DNA of 64,000 bases from Sulfitobacter sp. S223 (GCF_025143825.1 NZ_CP083560.1:558001-622000); one strand, 5' to 3'; positions 26,488-36,056 are shown, counted from the stretch's first letter. Notes: generated from the sequence alone by a model not told the origin. Made by a program: numbers and translations.

Positions 26488-26698
26488 GAGCGATTATCTC
26501 CTTGGTTGCGACTCAGGCCCGAAGGGGCCAGTCAATTTATCTTGGCCATGTCTAACGAAGCAATCCCGTGTAAAACAGAGCAAAATCGCCGCATGGCGGG
26601 TGGGGCACGTCACGTTACATTCTTTTTTACCCGCCCAATAGCAAGATTATTGCGCGGGGCGGTGTGATTTTCAGTGGTCCAGGAACGTATGATAGAAG

Positions 26699-27271
26699 TT
26701 ACCGGTTGGCCCCCGGAACCCACAATACATCATCTTTTCCGCTGTTATTGGCGACACGCGCGGCAACGAAGAACCAGTCGCTGAGGCGGTTCAGGTAGCG
26801 CACAGCGGCATCATTCACAGATTCCAAGGTTGCCAGTTGGGTCGCAAGACGCTCTGCACGGCGCGCGACGGTCCGACAAACATGCAGATGCGCGGCAAGC
26901 TCGGTTCCGCCCGGCAGGATAAAGCTGCGCAGAGGTTCCAGCACTGCATTCATCACGTCGATTTCAGCCTCAAGGCGGTCCACCTGAGAGCCAAGCATGC
27001 GCAGCGGCGGATATTCGGAATCGGCGTCTTTATCCATATCGGGGCGGCACAGGTCTGCGCCAAGATCAAAAAGATCATTCTGGATGCGTGAGAGGGCAGC
27101 ATCGGTTTCACCCTTTGCATGCAGGCGGGCCACGCCCACAAAACAGTTCAGCTCATCGGATGTGCCATAGGCTTCTACCCGGACATCATGCTTTGCGACA
27201 CGGGCTCCGTTGCCAAGCGCGGTGTCACCTTTATCGCCGGTGCGCGTGTAGATTTTGTTTAGAACAACCAT
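26699..27271 (-). CDS. Cob(I)yrinic acid a,c-diamide / cobalamin adenosyltransferase, PduO type
   Basis: Transfers adenosyl from ATP to cob(I)alamin, making adenosylcobalamin. The 190-aa protein begins MVVLNKIYTRTGDKGDTAL, the ATP-binding N-terminus of the PduO family, and includes SFILPGGTELAAHLHVCRTVARRAER and LNRLSDWFFVAARVAN, which carry the conserved Arg/Glu/Asp residues of the active site. This is the PduO fold, distinct from BtuR/CobA. The product is the cofactor of ethylmalonyl-CoA and methylmalonyl-CoA mutases, matching mcd and etfAB here. It starts five bases after the upstream small membrane protein gene. Confidence 0.92.
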   Translation of the reverse strand: MVVLNKIYTRTGDKGDTALGNGARVAKHDVRVEAYGTSDELNCFVGVARLHAKGETDAALSRIQNDLFDLGADLCRPDMDKDADSEYPPLRMLGSQVDRLEAEIDVMNAVLEPLRSFILPGGTELAAHLHVCRTVARRAERLATQLATLESVNDAAVRYLNRLSDWFFVAARVANNSGKDDVLWVPGANR

Positions 27272-27276
27272 GTTGC

Positions 27277-27474
27277 TTACCCTTTGAAGAAATAGACGTA
27301 GGCGACGATCAGAACCACGGCGATGAACTGTGCGATAATGCGCCAGCGCATCAGCTTGTTCGAGTTGGCTTTGTTAAACGCTCCCCCGCCAGCAAAGCCG
27401 CCCAAGCCCATCAGCAAAATGATGACCACGGCAATTACGGCGATGACGATCAGGATGAAAAACGGATCGGACAT
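27277..27474 (-). CDS. Small twin-transmembrane protein, HIG1-domain-like
   Basis: A 65-aa membrane protein with two hydrophobic helices (FFILIVIAVIAVVIILLMG and IIAQFIAVVLIVAYVYFF) joined by a basic loop containing NKLMRWRI. This pattern matches small HIG1-type proteins of alphaproteobacteria, related to factors that associate with cytochrome oxidase or respiratory complexes. It is five bases upstream of the adenosyltransferase gene in the same direction. Function here is inferred from fold only. Confidence 0.75.
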   Translation of the reverse strand: MSDPFFILIVIAVIAVVIILLMGLGGFAGGGAFNKANSNKLMRWRIIAQFIAVVLIVAYVYFFKG

Positions 27475-27532
27475 AGTGGTTCCCTTCAGTGCTGCCGAGC
27501 GATGTAGCGGTGTGGCGGGTCACTGCAACCCT

Positions 27533-28360
27533 TTAGCGGCTCATCACGCGGTCCAAAAGCTTTGTAGGCAGTAGCCGCCGCAAGATACCAGCCATATAGG
27601 TGGGTGTTGTGACATAATAGCGCGCCCGAGGGCGTCGTGCTTCGAGAGCATGGATCAATTTTGTGACGACTGCCTTTGGCGGCAGTTCAAATTTGTCCGG
27701 CCCGCCTTCGCCATACAGGCGCTGGCCCAGATCGTTTTCATATTGATCGGCGCGGGCAGAGTTTTCCCAGTCAATCCACCTCTCGAAATGCGGGATGGAG
27801 TTTGCGCGGATCTTTGTCGTGATCGGGCCTGGTTCAATCAGAATAGGATGGACACCTGTCCCCTTCATTTCCAGACGCAGGGTATCTGTCAGCCCTTCAA
27901 GGGCAAACTTTGTGGCGTTGTACGCGCCGCGCCATGGTAGTGCGACAAGCCCCAAGACAGAGGAGCACTGCACAATCCGACCATGACCCTGTGCGCGCAT
28001 AATTGGAATGATGGCTCGCGTCAGTGTGTGCCAGCCAAAGAAATTTGCTTCGAATATCTCGCGCAGGGCCTCTGTGGGCAGGTCTTCTACTGCGCCGGGG
28101 ATCGCGTGTGCACCATTGTTGAAAACAGCATCCAACGTGCCGCCGGTATCCTCAAGCACATCTGCAAGCGCGGTAATGATGCTGTCAGGATCGGTGTAGT
28201 CAATGCGGGGGCTGTCAAAGCCTTCATCGCGCAGGCGCGCGCAATCCAATTCTTGCTTACATGCAGCATATACATGCCAGCCCCGTTCGCGCAGGCCGTA
28301 TGCTGCTGCATAGCCGATGCCAGACGAACAGCCAGTGATGAGAATGGTAGGTTTTGACAT
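27533..28360 (-). CDS. Short-chain dehydrogenase/reductase
   Basis: A 275-aa SDR. TGCSSGIGYA at about residues 9-18 binds NAD(P); NNGAHAIPG replaces the usual NNAG; the active site is SSVLGLVALPWRGAYNATKFAL (Ser, Tyr, Lys); IEPGPITT follows. The C-terminus PTYMAGILRRLLPTKLLDRVM is amphipathic and may touch the membrane. The ATG at 28360 directly abuts the T-tract of a hairpin whose right arm contains the best ribosome binding site (GAGG). Substrate unknown, possibly a retinol-, sterol- or acyl-type compound as in related SDRs. Confidence 0.88.
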   Translation of the reverse strand: MSKPTILITGCSSGIGYAAAYGLRERGWHVYAACKQELDCARLRDEGFDSPRIDYTDPDSIITALADVLEDTGGTLDAVFNNGAHAIPGAVEDLPTEALREIFEANFFGWHTLTRAIIPIMRAQGHGRIVQCSSVLGLVALPWRGAYNATKFALEGLTDTLRLEMKGTGVHPILIEPGPITTKIRANSIPHFERWIDWENSARADQYENDLGQRLYGEGGPDKFELPPKAVVTKLIHALEARRPRARYYVTTPTYMAGILRRLLPTKLLDRVMSR

Positions 28361-28388
28361 GAAAAAGGCCTCGTGCGGGGACGAGGCC
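28361..28388 (-). terminator. Terminator-like hairpin covering the SDR ribosome binding site
   Basis: On the minus strand GGCCTCGT-CCCCGC-ACGAGGCC is followed by TTTTTC and immediately by the SDR ATG. It would end transcripts from the SH3-protein gene, but its 3' arm contains GAGG, the only plausible Shine-Dalgarno for the SDR gene, so it could also hide that site. Confidence 0.65.
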
Positions 28389-28433
28389 CGAAATGCGCCT
28401 TTTTCGAAGATTTGGCAATCGCCCTTGAAAACA

Positions 28434-29024
28434 TCAGCCCGAAGTGAGCAAGAAATCGGCCATCCAGCCTTCTTCGCCACCATCGACAGGCTGCATCCGC
28501 ACCCATCCTTGGCCGTTGTCCTCTAGGATACGAACTTCATCGCCGCGTGTCAGTTTGCTGACAACGCCATAATTTGTAGACGGGCCACCGCGCACATTTA
28601 CACGGTTGCCGGAAACCACACGCACGTCACCATCGCCGCTTGGGCGGGTGTCGGTTGTTGCAATCAGGCTTGGCAGAATGATCTGCGGTGTGTCCGCGCT
28701 ATCGATAACCTTCACGACCGCTGCCGTTGCAGTCTCTTGTTCCTCTTGCGCAGTCGCTTCGCTGACATCTGCAAGATTCAGGGATGCGCGCGTGACATTG
28801 GTGGAGCTGTCAATTTTTGTTATCGACGCAGAGTTGATCAGGGCGGTACCGGTCGTTGGTGCTGCTTCCGCGATTTGCACAGGTTCTTCGACCTTCGGCG
28901 CGGGATCTGCGACTGGCGCAGCGTCTGCAACACGAGCGCTTGCCGGTTCAAATTCTGCACCACCACTCATTTCGTAAAAGGCGAAACCCAGAAAACCGAA
29001 GGTCAAAAGGATAAAGGATTTCAT
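28434..29024 (-). CDS. SH3-domain exported or anchored protein
   Basis: A 196-aa protein with an N-terminal hydrophobic segment (MKSFILLTFGFLGFAFYEM) that anchors or exports it, a long alanine/proline/valine-rich acidic linker (about residues 25-125) and a C-terminal bacterial SH3 domain (VRVVSGNRVNVRGGPSTNYGVV to GWVRMQP, then GWMADFLL). Such SH3b proteins often bind cell-wall peptides. I chose the Met at 29024, which begins the hydrophobic stretch. It is divergent from parC. Confidence 0.82.
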   Translation of the reverse strand: MKSFILLTFGFLGFAFYEMSGGAEFEPASARVADAAPVADPAPKVEEPVQIAEAAPTTGTALINSASITKIDSSTNVTRASLNLADVSEATAQEEQETATAAVVKVIDSADTPQIILPSLIATTDTRPSGDGDVRVVSGNRVNVRGGPSTNYGVVSKLTRGDEVRILEDNGQGWVRMQPVDGGEEGWMADFLLTSG

Positions 29025-29222
29025 TGTTGCATTCCCCACAGCTAGATTGAAAACCCAACGCTTGGTTTCCCCGTTAGTTCCCTAACAAGGATAGCGATTC
29101 GATATTAGGGGGAAACTTTGTAAATCGTGTACGTCGCCTGAATGTCACGATATGTGGCGTTAGTGGGTCGGTTGTTAACGCAGCCGCTTGTCGCCTGTCG
29201 GCGGCAAGGTTACACAGCGGTT

Positions 29223-31526
29223 ATGGCCGATACAACCACACCAGTCCCCCCCCGTTTCGAGGAAACCTCAGAGCCGCTGCGCCGTGCGCTGGGGGATCGC
29301 TATCTGACCTATGCGCTCAGCACGATCATGCACCGTGCGCTGCCGGATGCGAGGGACGGGCTGAAGCCTGTACACCGTCGTATTCTTTATGCGATGAGCC
29401 GGCTGCGGCTTAACTCTACGGGTGGCTTTCTGAAGTCCGCAAAGATTAGCGGCGACACGATGGGTGATTTCCACCCGCACGGTGATGCCGCGATTTATGA
29501 TGCGATGGCGCGTTTGGCGCAGGACTTTAACGTGCGCTACCCGTTGGTCGACGGGCAGGGTAACTTTGGCAATATTGACGGCGATAATCCCGCCGCTAGC
29601 CGTTATACAGAAGCGCGCATGACAGCAGTTGCCGAGGCGATGTTGGAAGGCCTTGGCGAGAACGTCGTCGACTTCCGCGATAACTATGATGGCCGCCTGA
29701 CCGAACCATCTGTTTTGCCTGCCCAATTTCCCAACTTGCTCGCCAATGGCTCTAGCGGGATTGCTGTGGGTATGGCGACGAATATTCCGCCACACAACAT
29801 TGCCGAGCTCTGTGACGCTTGCATCCACCTGATTAAAACGCCGGACGCGCGCGATGATACGCTGCTGAAATACGTGCCCGGTCCCGATTTCCCGACTGGC
29901 GGCGTGATTGTTGAGCCAGCAGAAAACATCGCGACCGCTTACCGCACAGGCAAAGGCGGCTTCCGTCTGCGCTGCCGTTGGGAGGTCGAGGACCTCGGCC
30001 GTGGTCAGTGGCAGATCGTCGTCACCGAGATTCCCTATCAGGTTCAGAAATCCAAGCTGATCGAAAAGATCGCGGAAGCTATCCAGACGAAAAAGATACC
30101 GATTCTTGCCGATGTGCGCGATGAAAGCGCCGAAGACGTGCGCATGGTGCTTGAGCCGCGTTCGAAAAATGTCGATCCCGAAGTTCTAATGGGCATGATG
30201 TTCCGCGCCTCCGACCTTGAAGTGCGCTTTTCACTGAACATGAACGTTCTGATCGATGGCGTAACGCCCAAGGTTTGCTCCATGAAGGAAGTGCTGCGCG
30301 CATTCCTTGATCACCGTCGCGAAGTGCTTGAGCGTCGCTCCCGTCACCGGATGGAAAAGATTGACCACCGTCTGGAGGTTTTGGAAGGCTTTATCGTCGC
30401 TTTCCTCAACCTTGACCGGGTTATCGACATTATCCGTTACGATGATGAGCCCAAGGACGCGCTGATGCGCGAAGACTGGGGCAAAACACACGTTCGCGCA
30501 ATGGACGAGAAAGATTATGTGTCTCCTGCTGCGGGTAGCGGTGAGTTGTCCGAAGTGCAGGCCGAAGCGATCCTGAACATGCGTTTGCGCAGCTTGCGCC
30601 GCCTCGAAGAGCTTGAGCTGTTGCGTGAGCAATCGGAGTTGATGGAAGAACGCGCGGGTCTAGAGGACCTGTTGGAGAATGAGACGCTGCAATGGGACAG
30701 CATCACCGACCAGCTGCGCGAAACGAAAAAACAGTTCGGCAAGGAATACGCTGGCGGCGGTCGCCGTACGACCTTCGCCGAGGCTGGCGAAATCGAGGAC
30801 GTGCCGCTAGAGGCCATGATCGACCGTGAGCCGATTACGGTCGTCTGCTCCGAAATGGGCTGGATTCGTGCGATGACAGGCCACATTGACCTCACGCGTG
30901 AGCTGAAATTCAAAGACGGAGACGGCCCGCGCTTTACCTTCCACGCCGAAACGACCGACCGTCTGTTGGCCTTTGGCAGCAATGGACGGTTCTACACCGT
31001 ATCGGCCGCCAATTTACCTGGTGGGCGCGGTATGGGGGAACCACTGCGTTTGATCGTGGATTTGCCCAATGAGGTGCAGCTGGTCGATTTGTTTATACAT
31101 AAACCCGACGGCAAGCTTTTGGTCGTATCCTCTGCAGGTGACGGGTTCATCGTGCCAGAAGCCGAGGTCGTCGCGCAGACCCGTTCTGGCAAGCAGGTGC
31201 TTAACGTGCGTGGTGATGTGCGTGCGCTGGTGTGCAAAACGGTGACAGGTGACAGTGTGGCGGCAGTGGGCGAGAACCGCAAAGTGCTGGTTTTCGACAT
31301 CGAAGAACTGCCTGAAATGGGCCGCGGTAAAGGTGTGCGCTTGCAAAAGTACAAAGATGGCGGCCTGTCTGATGCCATCACCTTTATCCGCGCCGATGGC
31401 CTGAGCTGGCTTGACCCAGCTGGTCGTACGCGCACCGAAACGGAACTGGACGAATGGACAGGTAAACGTGCCAGCGCCGGCCGTATGGCACCCCGTGGGT
31501 TCCCACGTGACAACAAGTTCACCTGA
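29223..31526 (+). CDS. parC: DNA topoisomerase IV subunit A
   Basis: Breakage-rejoining subunit of topoisomerase IV, which unlinks replicated chromosomes. The 767-aa protein starts MADTTTPVPPRFEETSEPL; the longer frame from 29142 adds 27 atypical residues. The winged-helix region has GDTMGDFHPHGDAAIYDAM (quinolone-resistance region) and the catalytic tyrosine in AASRYTEARMT. QANFG-type residues (GQGNFGNIDGD) and the C-terminal beta-pinwheel (LPGGRGMGEPL; GRGKGVRLQKYKDG) are present. The partner ParE is not in the window. The 3' end overlaps the DUF898 gene. Confidence 0.96.
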   Translation: MADTTTPVPPRFEETSEPLRRALGDRYLTYALSTIMHRALPDARDGLKPVHRRILYAMSRLRLNSTGGFLKSAKISGDTMGDFHPHGDAAIYDAMARLAQDFNVRYPLVDGQGNFGNIDGDNPAASRYTEARMTAVAEAMLEGLGENVVDFRDNYDGRLTEPSVLPAQFPNLLANGSSGIAVGMATNIPPHNIAELCDACIHLIKTPDARDDTLLKYVPGPDFPTGGVIVEPAENIATAYRTGKGGFRLRCRWEVEDLGRGQWQIVVTEIPYQVQKSKLIEKIAEAIQTKKIPILADVRDESAEDVRMVLEPRSKNVDPEVLMGMMFRASDLEVRFSLNMNVLIDGVTPKVCSMKEVLRAFLDHRREVLERRSRHRMEKIDHRLEVLEGFIVAFLNLDRVIDIIRYDDEPKDALMREDWGKTHVRAMDEKDYVSPAAGSGELSEVQAEAILNMRLRSLRRLEELELLREQSELMEERAGLEDLLENETLQWDSITDQLRETKKQFGKEYAGGGRRTTFAEAGEIEDVPLEAMIDREPITVVCSEMGWIRAMTGHIDLTRELKFKDGDGPRFTFHAETTDRLLAFGSNGRFYTVSAANLPGGRGMGEPLRLIVDLPNEVQLVDLFIHKPDGKLLVVSSAGDGFIVPEAEVVAQTRSGKQVLNVRGDVRALVCKTVTGDSVAAVGENRKVLVFDIEELPEMGRGKGVRLQKYKDGGLSDAITFIRADGLSWLDPAGRTRTETELDEWTGKRASAGRMAPRGFPRDNKFT

Positions 31527-32823
31527 TATCTCGCCGCCACCCCTGCCGGAGGAGGGGCTGGATGTGTGGTTTGTCGGAAACCGGTCAGCACTGTTCTGGT
31601 TGGCGCTCAAATCCGGTTTCTGGACGGTGCTGAGCCTTGGGTTCTACCGATTCTGGATGAAGACACGGTTGCGCCGCTGGTACTGGTCGGCGATCCGTCC
31701 GGGCGGACACCCGTTGGAGTATGTGGGCGACCCGTGGGAAAAGCTGTTGGGCTTTTTCATCGCCGTCGTGATCCTCACCTTCTATATCGGGATCGTGAAC
31801 CTGCTGCTCATGTTTGTGAGCTTCTCCCTATTCCAGAACTCGGTCGTCGGGTATTTCGGTAGTTTTATCGGGGTCATTCCCATCTGGTTTTATGCGCAGT
31901 ACAGGGCGCGGCGATACGTATTGGCGCGCACGCGATGGCGCGGCGTGCGTTTCGGATTGGAGGCTGGGGCGTGGGGATATGCCTGGCGCGCTTTGGTGCA
32001 CTGGCTGATTACGATCTGTTCACTGGGTGTGCTGTGGCCAAGGATGACGTTCTGGCTGGAGAAGTATAAGACCGACCGCACTTTCTTCGGGTCGGCTAAG
32101 TTGGTGCAGGGCGGGCGGTGGATAATGCTCTACCGCGCCACTGTGCCTTTTCTTGTGGCTCTTCTGTTAACAGTGGGGCTTGTCTGCTGGCTGGTGTGGT
32201 TGGACCCGCTTATCCCCGACAGCGCAACGCCGTTTGAGGATATTGTAAATGGTTTCGATGATCCGGAGGCTTTCGGATATGCGATCTTTGGGTGGCAAGG
32301 GATTTGGCGGCTCCTTTTGCTGGCTCCGGCTGGATTAGGCCTGATTTATGGCGCTGTGCACTACCGTTTCGTGAGCAAGCGTATTCTTGCGGATCACAAG
32401 TTTAGCGCGGGCGTGCAGATGCGTTCGAACCTCAATGGTCTGCGCATTTCGGTGATATACGTATTGGGCTCCATTATCGCCTATTCGATCCTTGTGATCG
32501 GTATATTCGCGATTGTCGCGGTCGCTTTCGGCCTATTGGGGTCGGGCGTGTTCCTAGAGGCGCAGCTTGGCACTGCGGAGCCTTTGGCAGGGCTTCCGCG
32601 CTGGCTTTCTATCGGGACCGTTGCGATTTTTTATCTGGGGATGTTTCTGTTTTGGGGGGTGTTGCATCATGTCTTCGTGACCTATCCCCTTATGCGGCAT
32701 ATGGCTGTTACTCTTAGCCTTCTAAATGTGGTTGGTCTGACCCAGATCAGCCAACGCGCCCGCGATGAATTCGCAGAGGCCGAAGGCTTTTCCGAGGCGT
32801 TGGATCTGGGAGCAGCGATATGA
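31507..32823 (+). CDS. DUF898 family polytopic membrane protein
   Basis: A 438-aa inner-membrane protein with about six hydrophobic segments and the repeated aromatic/basic motif of the DUF898 family (FWLALKSGFWTVLSLGFYRFWMKTRLRRWYW; later YAWRALVHWLITICSLGVLWPRMTFWLEKY). The start is uncertain: no ATG precedes the conserved region, so a GTG inside the parC tail is used (31507; another is at 31495). Its stop overlaps the M48 protease ATG (ATGA), so the pair is coupled. This family is often found with M48 peptidases; its function is unknown. Confidence 0.8.
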   Translation: MTTSSPDISPPPLPEEGLDVWFVGNRSALFWLALKSGFWTVLSLGFYRFWMKTRLRRWYWSAIRPGGHPLEYVGDPWEKLLGFFIAVVILTFYIGIVNLLLMFVSFSLFQNSVVGYFGSFIGVIPIWFYAQYRARRYVLARTRWRGVRFGLEAGAWGYAWRALVHWLITICSLGVLWPRMTFWLEKYKTDRTFFGSAKLVQGGRWIMLYRATVPFLVALLLTVGLVCWLVWLDPLIPDSATPFEDIVNGFDDPEAFGYAIFGWQGIWRLLLLAPAGLGLIYGAVHYRFVSKRILADHKFSAGVQMRSNLNGLRISVIYVLGSIIAYSILVIGIFAIVAVAFGLLGSGVFLEAQLGTAEPLAGLPRWLSIGTVAIFYLGMFLFWGVLHHVFVTYPLMRHMAVTLSLLNVVGLTQISQRARDEFAEAEGFSEALDLGAAI

Positions 32824-33965
32824 GTTTGCCGCCAGACCTTCCTCCGCAGGTCAGGGCCGAAACACCGGTATTCAACGGGCTGGACAGCTCGTATTTCGAC
32901 GGAAATACGCCTGTTCCGCGCAGTGTCACGCTGATGGTTGATGCGCAGGCACGGGTTCTGGAAATCGGTCTGCCGGGAAGTGATCAGCCGGGGGTGCGCT
33001 GGCCGCTCGATGAAATTCGTCAGTTGGAAGACACAGCAGGGAGCGATGGGGTCATTTTGCGCTGGACGGGTAGTCCTATGGCGCGGCTGCATTTGGCTGA
33101 TCCGTCAATTCTGGCACACATGCCTAGACTAACACGCCGTGCGCCACCCAAAGGACGAGGACGCCTTGCAGCATGGGCGCTGGCCGCAATCGCTGGTGTA
33201 GCGATCCAAATTGGCGTGCTGGTACCGCTGCTTGCGGACAGGCTTGCCACCTTTGTTCCGCCAGCGGGCGAACGGGCGCTGGGCGAGGCCACCTTCGACC
33301 AGATACGTCAGGCATTGGCTGGTGCAGGGCTGCCGCCATTGTCCACCTGCGAAAGCCCCGACGGTATTGCTGCGTTGGAAACGATGCTTGTGGGACTGGG
33401 CGTGCCGCGCGGCTCTGATGATGCGATCAAAGTCTTTGTTTTGGATCACGAGCTGGTTAACGCCTTCGCGCTGCCTGGCGGGTATGTGGTATTTTTTCGC
33501 GGTATGATCGATGCCGCCGTTAGCCCCAATGAAATCGCTGCCGTTCTGGCGCATGAAGTAGGTCACGTGGAGAACCGCGATCCGACACGGCATGCGCTAC
33601 GCTCTGCCGGCTCTATCGGAATTCTGGGGCTACTTTTCGGGGATTTCGCCGGGGGCGCGGCTGTCTTGTTCCTGACAGAGAAGTTGATCAGTGCCAATTA
33701 TGCGCAGGGCGCGGAAAGCGGCGCGGACGAGTTTGCCTATGCTGCCTTGGAAAAGGCCGATGTTTCGCCTGCTGCCCTTGGTGATATGTTCGAGCGCCTG
33801 CGTGCCAAATACGGAGATACCCAGGGCGTGGTGGCGCATTTTGTCAGTCACCCAACCCTATCCAGCCGCATTGAACGCGCACGCGATGCCGCCCGCGCAG
33901 AAGGGGAATATGGGGATATTCTTTCCGTCGACGAATGGTCCGAGCTGAAGGCAATTTGCAACTAG
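32820..33965 (+). CDS. M48-family metallopeptidase, membrane-anchored
   Basis: A 381-aa protein. Residues about 1-100 form a beta-rich cytoplasmic domain, followed by a hydrophobic segment (LAAWALAAIAGVAIQIGVLVPLL) and an M48 peptidase domain with the zinc motif HEVGH (AAVLAHEVGHVENRDPTRHAL) and the third ligand region ESGADEFAYAAL; SHPTLSSRIERA is the conserved downstream block. The active site is probably periplasmic. It is translationally coupled with the DUF898 gene. It may act in envelope protein quality control; substrates are unknown. Confidence 0.88.
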   Translation: MSLPPDLPPQVRAETPVFNGLDSSYFDGNTPVPRSVTLMVDAQARVLEIGLPGSDQPGVRWPLDEIRQLEDTAGSDGVILRWTGSPMARLHLADPSILAHMPRLTRRAPPKGRGRLAAWALAAIAGVAIQIGVLVPLLADRLATFVPPAGERALGEATFDQIRQALAGAGLPPLSTCESPDGIAALETMLVGLGVPRGSDDAIKVFVLDHELVNAFALPGGYVVFFRGMIDAAVSPNEIAAVLAHEVGHVENRDPTRHALRSAGSIGILGLLFGDFAGGAAVLFLTEKLISANYAQGAESGADEFAYAALEKADVSPAALGDMFERLRAKYGDTQGVVAHFVSHPTLSSRIERARDAARAEGEYGDILSVDEWSELKAICN

Positions 33966-34117
33966 GTACGCGAACCGCATTTATGGATTGCCGCAGCGAA
34001 CAGATGCGCCTGCATAACAACAGACGTCGATTGTCCAAGATGGTAGGCCCGCCAGTGCATTGCACCAAACAGACGGGTACGGTATCGCAGTGCCAGCAAT
34101 TTCGAGGGGGATGCACC

Positions 34118-34735
34118 ATGGGGCGGATGACACTGATGCGGAAAACTGGCGCAATGCTGTTGGCGGGCGCTTTGGCCGCCTGTAATGGCGCCTCCGATCT
34201 TAATAAAGCTGCCGTGCCGCTGGGTGACTTCAACCTTGGTCATAACATTGTCGTTGCCCCGAAAGTCCAGAAGGTGCCGCTGTGCCGCGAGATGGACACA
34301 GAGACAATGACCAAGATGTTGCAAGAAGCCGTTGCCGAGCGGTTTGATCGCTATGATGGCGACCGACTCTATCATTTTGGGGTGTCCATCGAAGGTTACT
34401 GCCTTGCTCCTCCGGGTGTGCCCGTTGTTGCTGCTCCGAAGTCGGTCATGATCATTCGTGTCACCGTCTGGGATGATGCTAAGAACAAAAAGCTGAACGC
34501 CACGGCGCATCAGATTACCGTGTTCGAGTCGCTGGATCAGGGGCCCTTGGTTGGCTCCGGCTATACGAAAACAGCCGAGGAGCAGTTCAAGAATCTTAGT
34601 CAGAACGCGGTTAAGCAAATCGAGAATTACCTTGTCCGGCAGAATCGCGAAAAGGGTTGGTTCAACGGCAGCAGTGCAAAATCTACTGTTTCAAAGGGCG
34701 AAGAGGCCGCCGCTGCTGTGCTGACCGAGGACTAG
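34118..34735 (+). CDS. Predicted lipoprotein
   Basis: A 205-aa protein starting at the ATG at 34118, which has GAGGGGG eight bases upstream. The signal MRKTGAMLLAGALAACNG ends in a lipobox (LAAC), so it is probably lipidated; Met at 34127 or 34136 could also start it. The mature part contains VPLCREMDTETMTKMLQEAV and a pair of cysteines but no family I recognise. It lies 152 bases after the protease gene and 145 bases before tuf1. Function unknown. Confidence 0.72.
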   Translation: MGRMTLMRKTGAMLLAGALAACNGASDLNKAAVPLGDFNLGHNIVVAPKVQKVPLCREMDTETMTKMLQEAVAERFDRYDGDRLYHFGVSIEGYCLAPPGVPVVAAPKSVMIIRVTVWDDAKNKKLNATAHQITVFESLDQGPLVGSGYTKTAEEQFKNLSQNAVKQIENYLVRQNREKGWFNGSSAKSTVSKGEEAAAAVLTED

Positions 34736-34792
34736 TAGCAGCCTTTCTAGTGGCCCTTCGGCATGAAACTGCAGCCAGAGGGCAAGACCTGC

Positions 34793-34821
34793 TTGATTTT
34801 GTCGCCCAGACCAAATATGCC
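34793..34821 (+). promoter_or_regulatory. Candidate promoter of tuf1
   Basis: TTGATT (34793-34798), a 17-base spacer and TATGCC (34816-34821) resemble a sigma-70 promoter about 60 bases before the tuf1 start codon. The preceding CTTGA context is typical of alphaproteobacterial -35 elements. No experimental support. Confidence 0.35.
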
Positions 34822-34880
34822 GCGCGCCATACGCAATCCGGGCCCGCGTTGGGCCCTTGGACTTTTGGAAGGGCGCCCCC

Positions 34881-36056
34881 ATGGCAAAGGCAAAGTTTGA
34901 ACGTAACAAACCACACGTCAACATCGGCACAATCGGCCACGTTGACCACGGCAAGACCACACTGACAGCTGCGATCACGAAGTACTTCGGTGATTTCAAA
35001 GCGTACGACCAGATTGACGGCGCGCCAGAAGAAAAAGCGCGTGGTATCACAATCTCCACAGCGCACGTTGAGTACGAGACAGAGGCACGCCACTACGCGC
35101 ACGTCGACTGCCCCGGCCACGCTGACTATGTGAAGAACATGATCACCGGTGCTGCCCAGATGGATGGCGCGATCCTGGTAGTGAACGCGGCCGACGGCCC
35201 AATGCCGCAGACGCGTGAGCACATCCTGCTCGGCCGTCAGGTTGGCATCCCGTACATGGTTGTTTACATGAACAAAGTTGACCAGGTAGACGACGAAGAG
35301 CTGCTGGAACTGGTTGAAATGGAAATCCGTGAGCTGCTGTCCTCTTATGAGTACCCTGGCGACGATATCCCGATCATTCCTGGCTCCGCACTGGCAGCGA
35401 TGGAAGGCCGTGACCCAGAGATCGGCGAAGAGTCCATCAAGAAGCTGATGGCCGCTGTTGACGAATACATCCCGACACCAGCACGTGCTGTAGACCAGCC
35501 GTTCCTGATGCCAGTGGAAGACGTATTCTCGATCTCCGGTCGTGGTACAGTTGTGACAGGCCGTGTTGAGCGTGGCGTGATCAACGTTGGCGACGAAATC
35601 GAAATCGTTGGTATCCGCGACACCAAGAAGACGACCTGCACAGGCGTTGAAATGTTCCGCAAGCTGCTGGACCGTGGTGAAGCTGGCGACAACATCGGCG
35701 CCCTGCTGCGCGGTGTTGACCGTGAAGGCGTTGAGCGTGGTCAGGTTCTTTGTAAGCCAGGTTCCGTGAACCCACACACGAAGTTCACAGCCGAAGCGTA
35801 CATTCTGACCAAAGAAGAGGGTGGCCGTCACACGCCATTCTTCGCGAACTACCGTCCACAGTTCTACTTCCGTACAACGGACGTGACCGGTACCGTTCAG
35901 CTGCCAGAAGGCACAGAAATGGTGATGCCGGGTGACAACCTTCAGTTCGACGTTGAGCTGATCGCCCCGATCGCGATGGAAGACGGTCTGCGCTTTGCGA
36001 TCCGCGAAGGCGGCCGCACAGTCGGCGCCGGCGTGGTTTCCAAAATCACTGAATAA
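34881..36056 (+). CDS. tuf: Elongation factor Tu, copy 1
   Basis: GTPase that delivers aminoacyl-tRNA to the ribosome. The 391-aa protein has G1 GHVDHGKTT at residues 18-26, [17 protein letters not shown] and the usual beta-barrel domains ending [14 protein letters not shown] start at MAKAKFER; an upstream frame from 34857 is not family-like. This copy stands apart from the fusA operon, probably under its own promoter. Its sequence differs from copy 2 (60053-61228) at only about seven silent sites, with sharp loss of identity just outside the gene, which indicates gene conversion. Confidence 0.98.
   Translation: MAKAKFERNKPHVNIGTIGHVDHGKTTLTAAITKYFGDFKAYDQIDGAPEEKARGITISTAHVEYETEARHYAHVDCPGHADYVKNMITGAAQMDGAILVVNAADGPMPQTREHILLGRQVGIPYMVVYMNKVDQVDDEELLELVEMEIRELLSSYEYPGDDIPIIPGSALAAMEGRDPEIGEESIKKLMAAVDEYIPTPARAVDQPFLMPVEDVFSISGRGTVVTGRVERGVINVGDEIEIVGIRDTKKTTCTGVEMFRKLLDRGEAGDNIGALLRGVDREGVERGQVLCKPGSVNPHTKFTAEAYILTKEEGGRHTPFFANYRPQFYFRTTDVTGTVQLPEGTEMVMPGDNLQFDVELIAPIAMEDGLRFAIREGGRTVGAGVVSKITE

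Noticed and set aside
29142-29222. 27-residue N-terminal extension of ParC
   Set aside because: The extension is not family-like and the ATG at 29223 gives the normal N-terminus.
34683-35831. Long antisense frame over tuf1 (382 aa); a similar frame over tuf2
   Set aside because: It is the mirror of a highly biased essential gene, repeats in both copies for that reason, and its translation has no family pattern.
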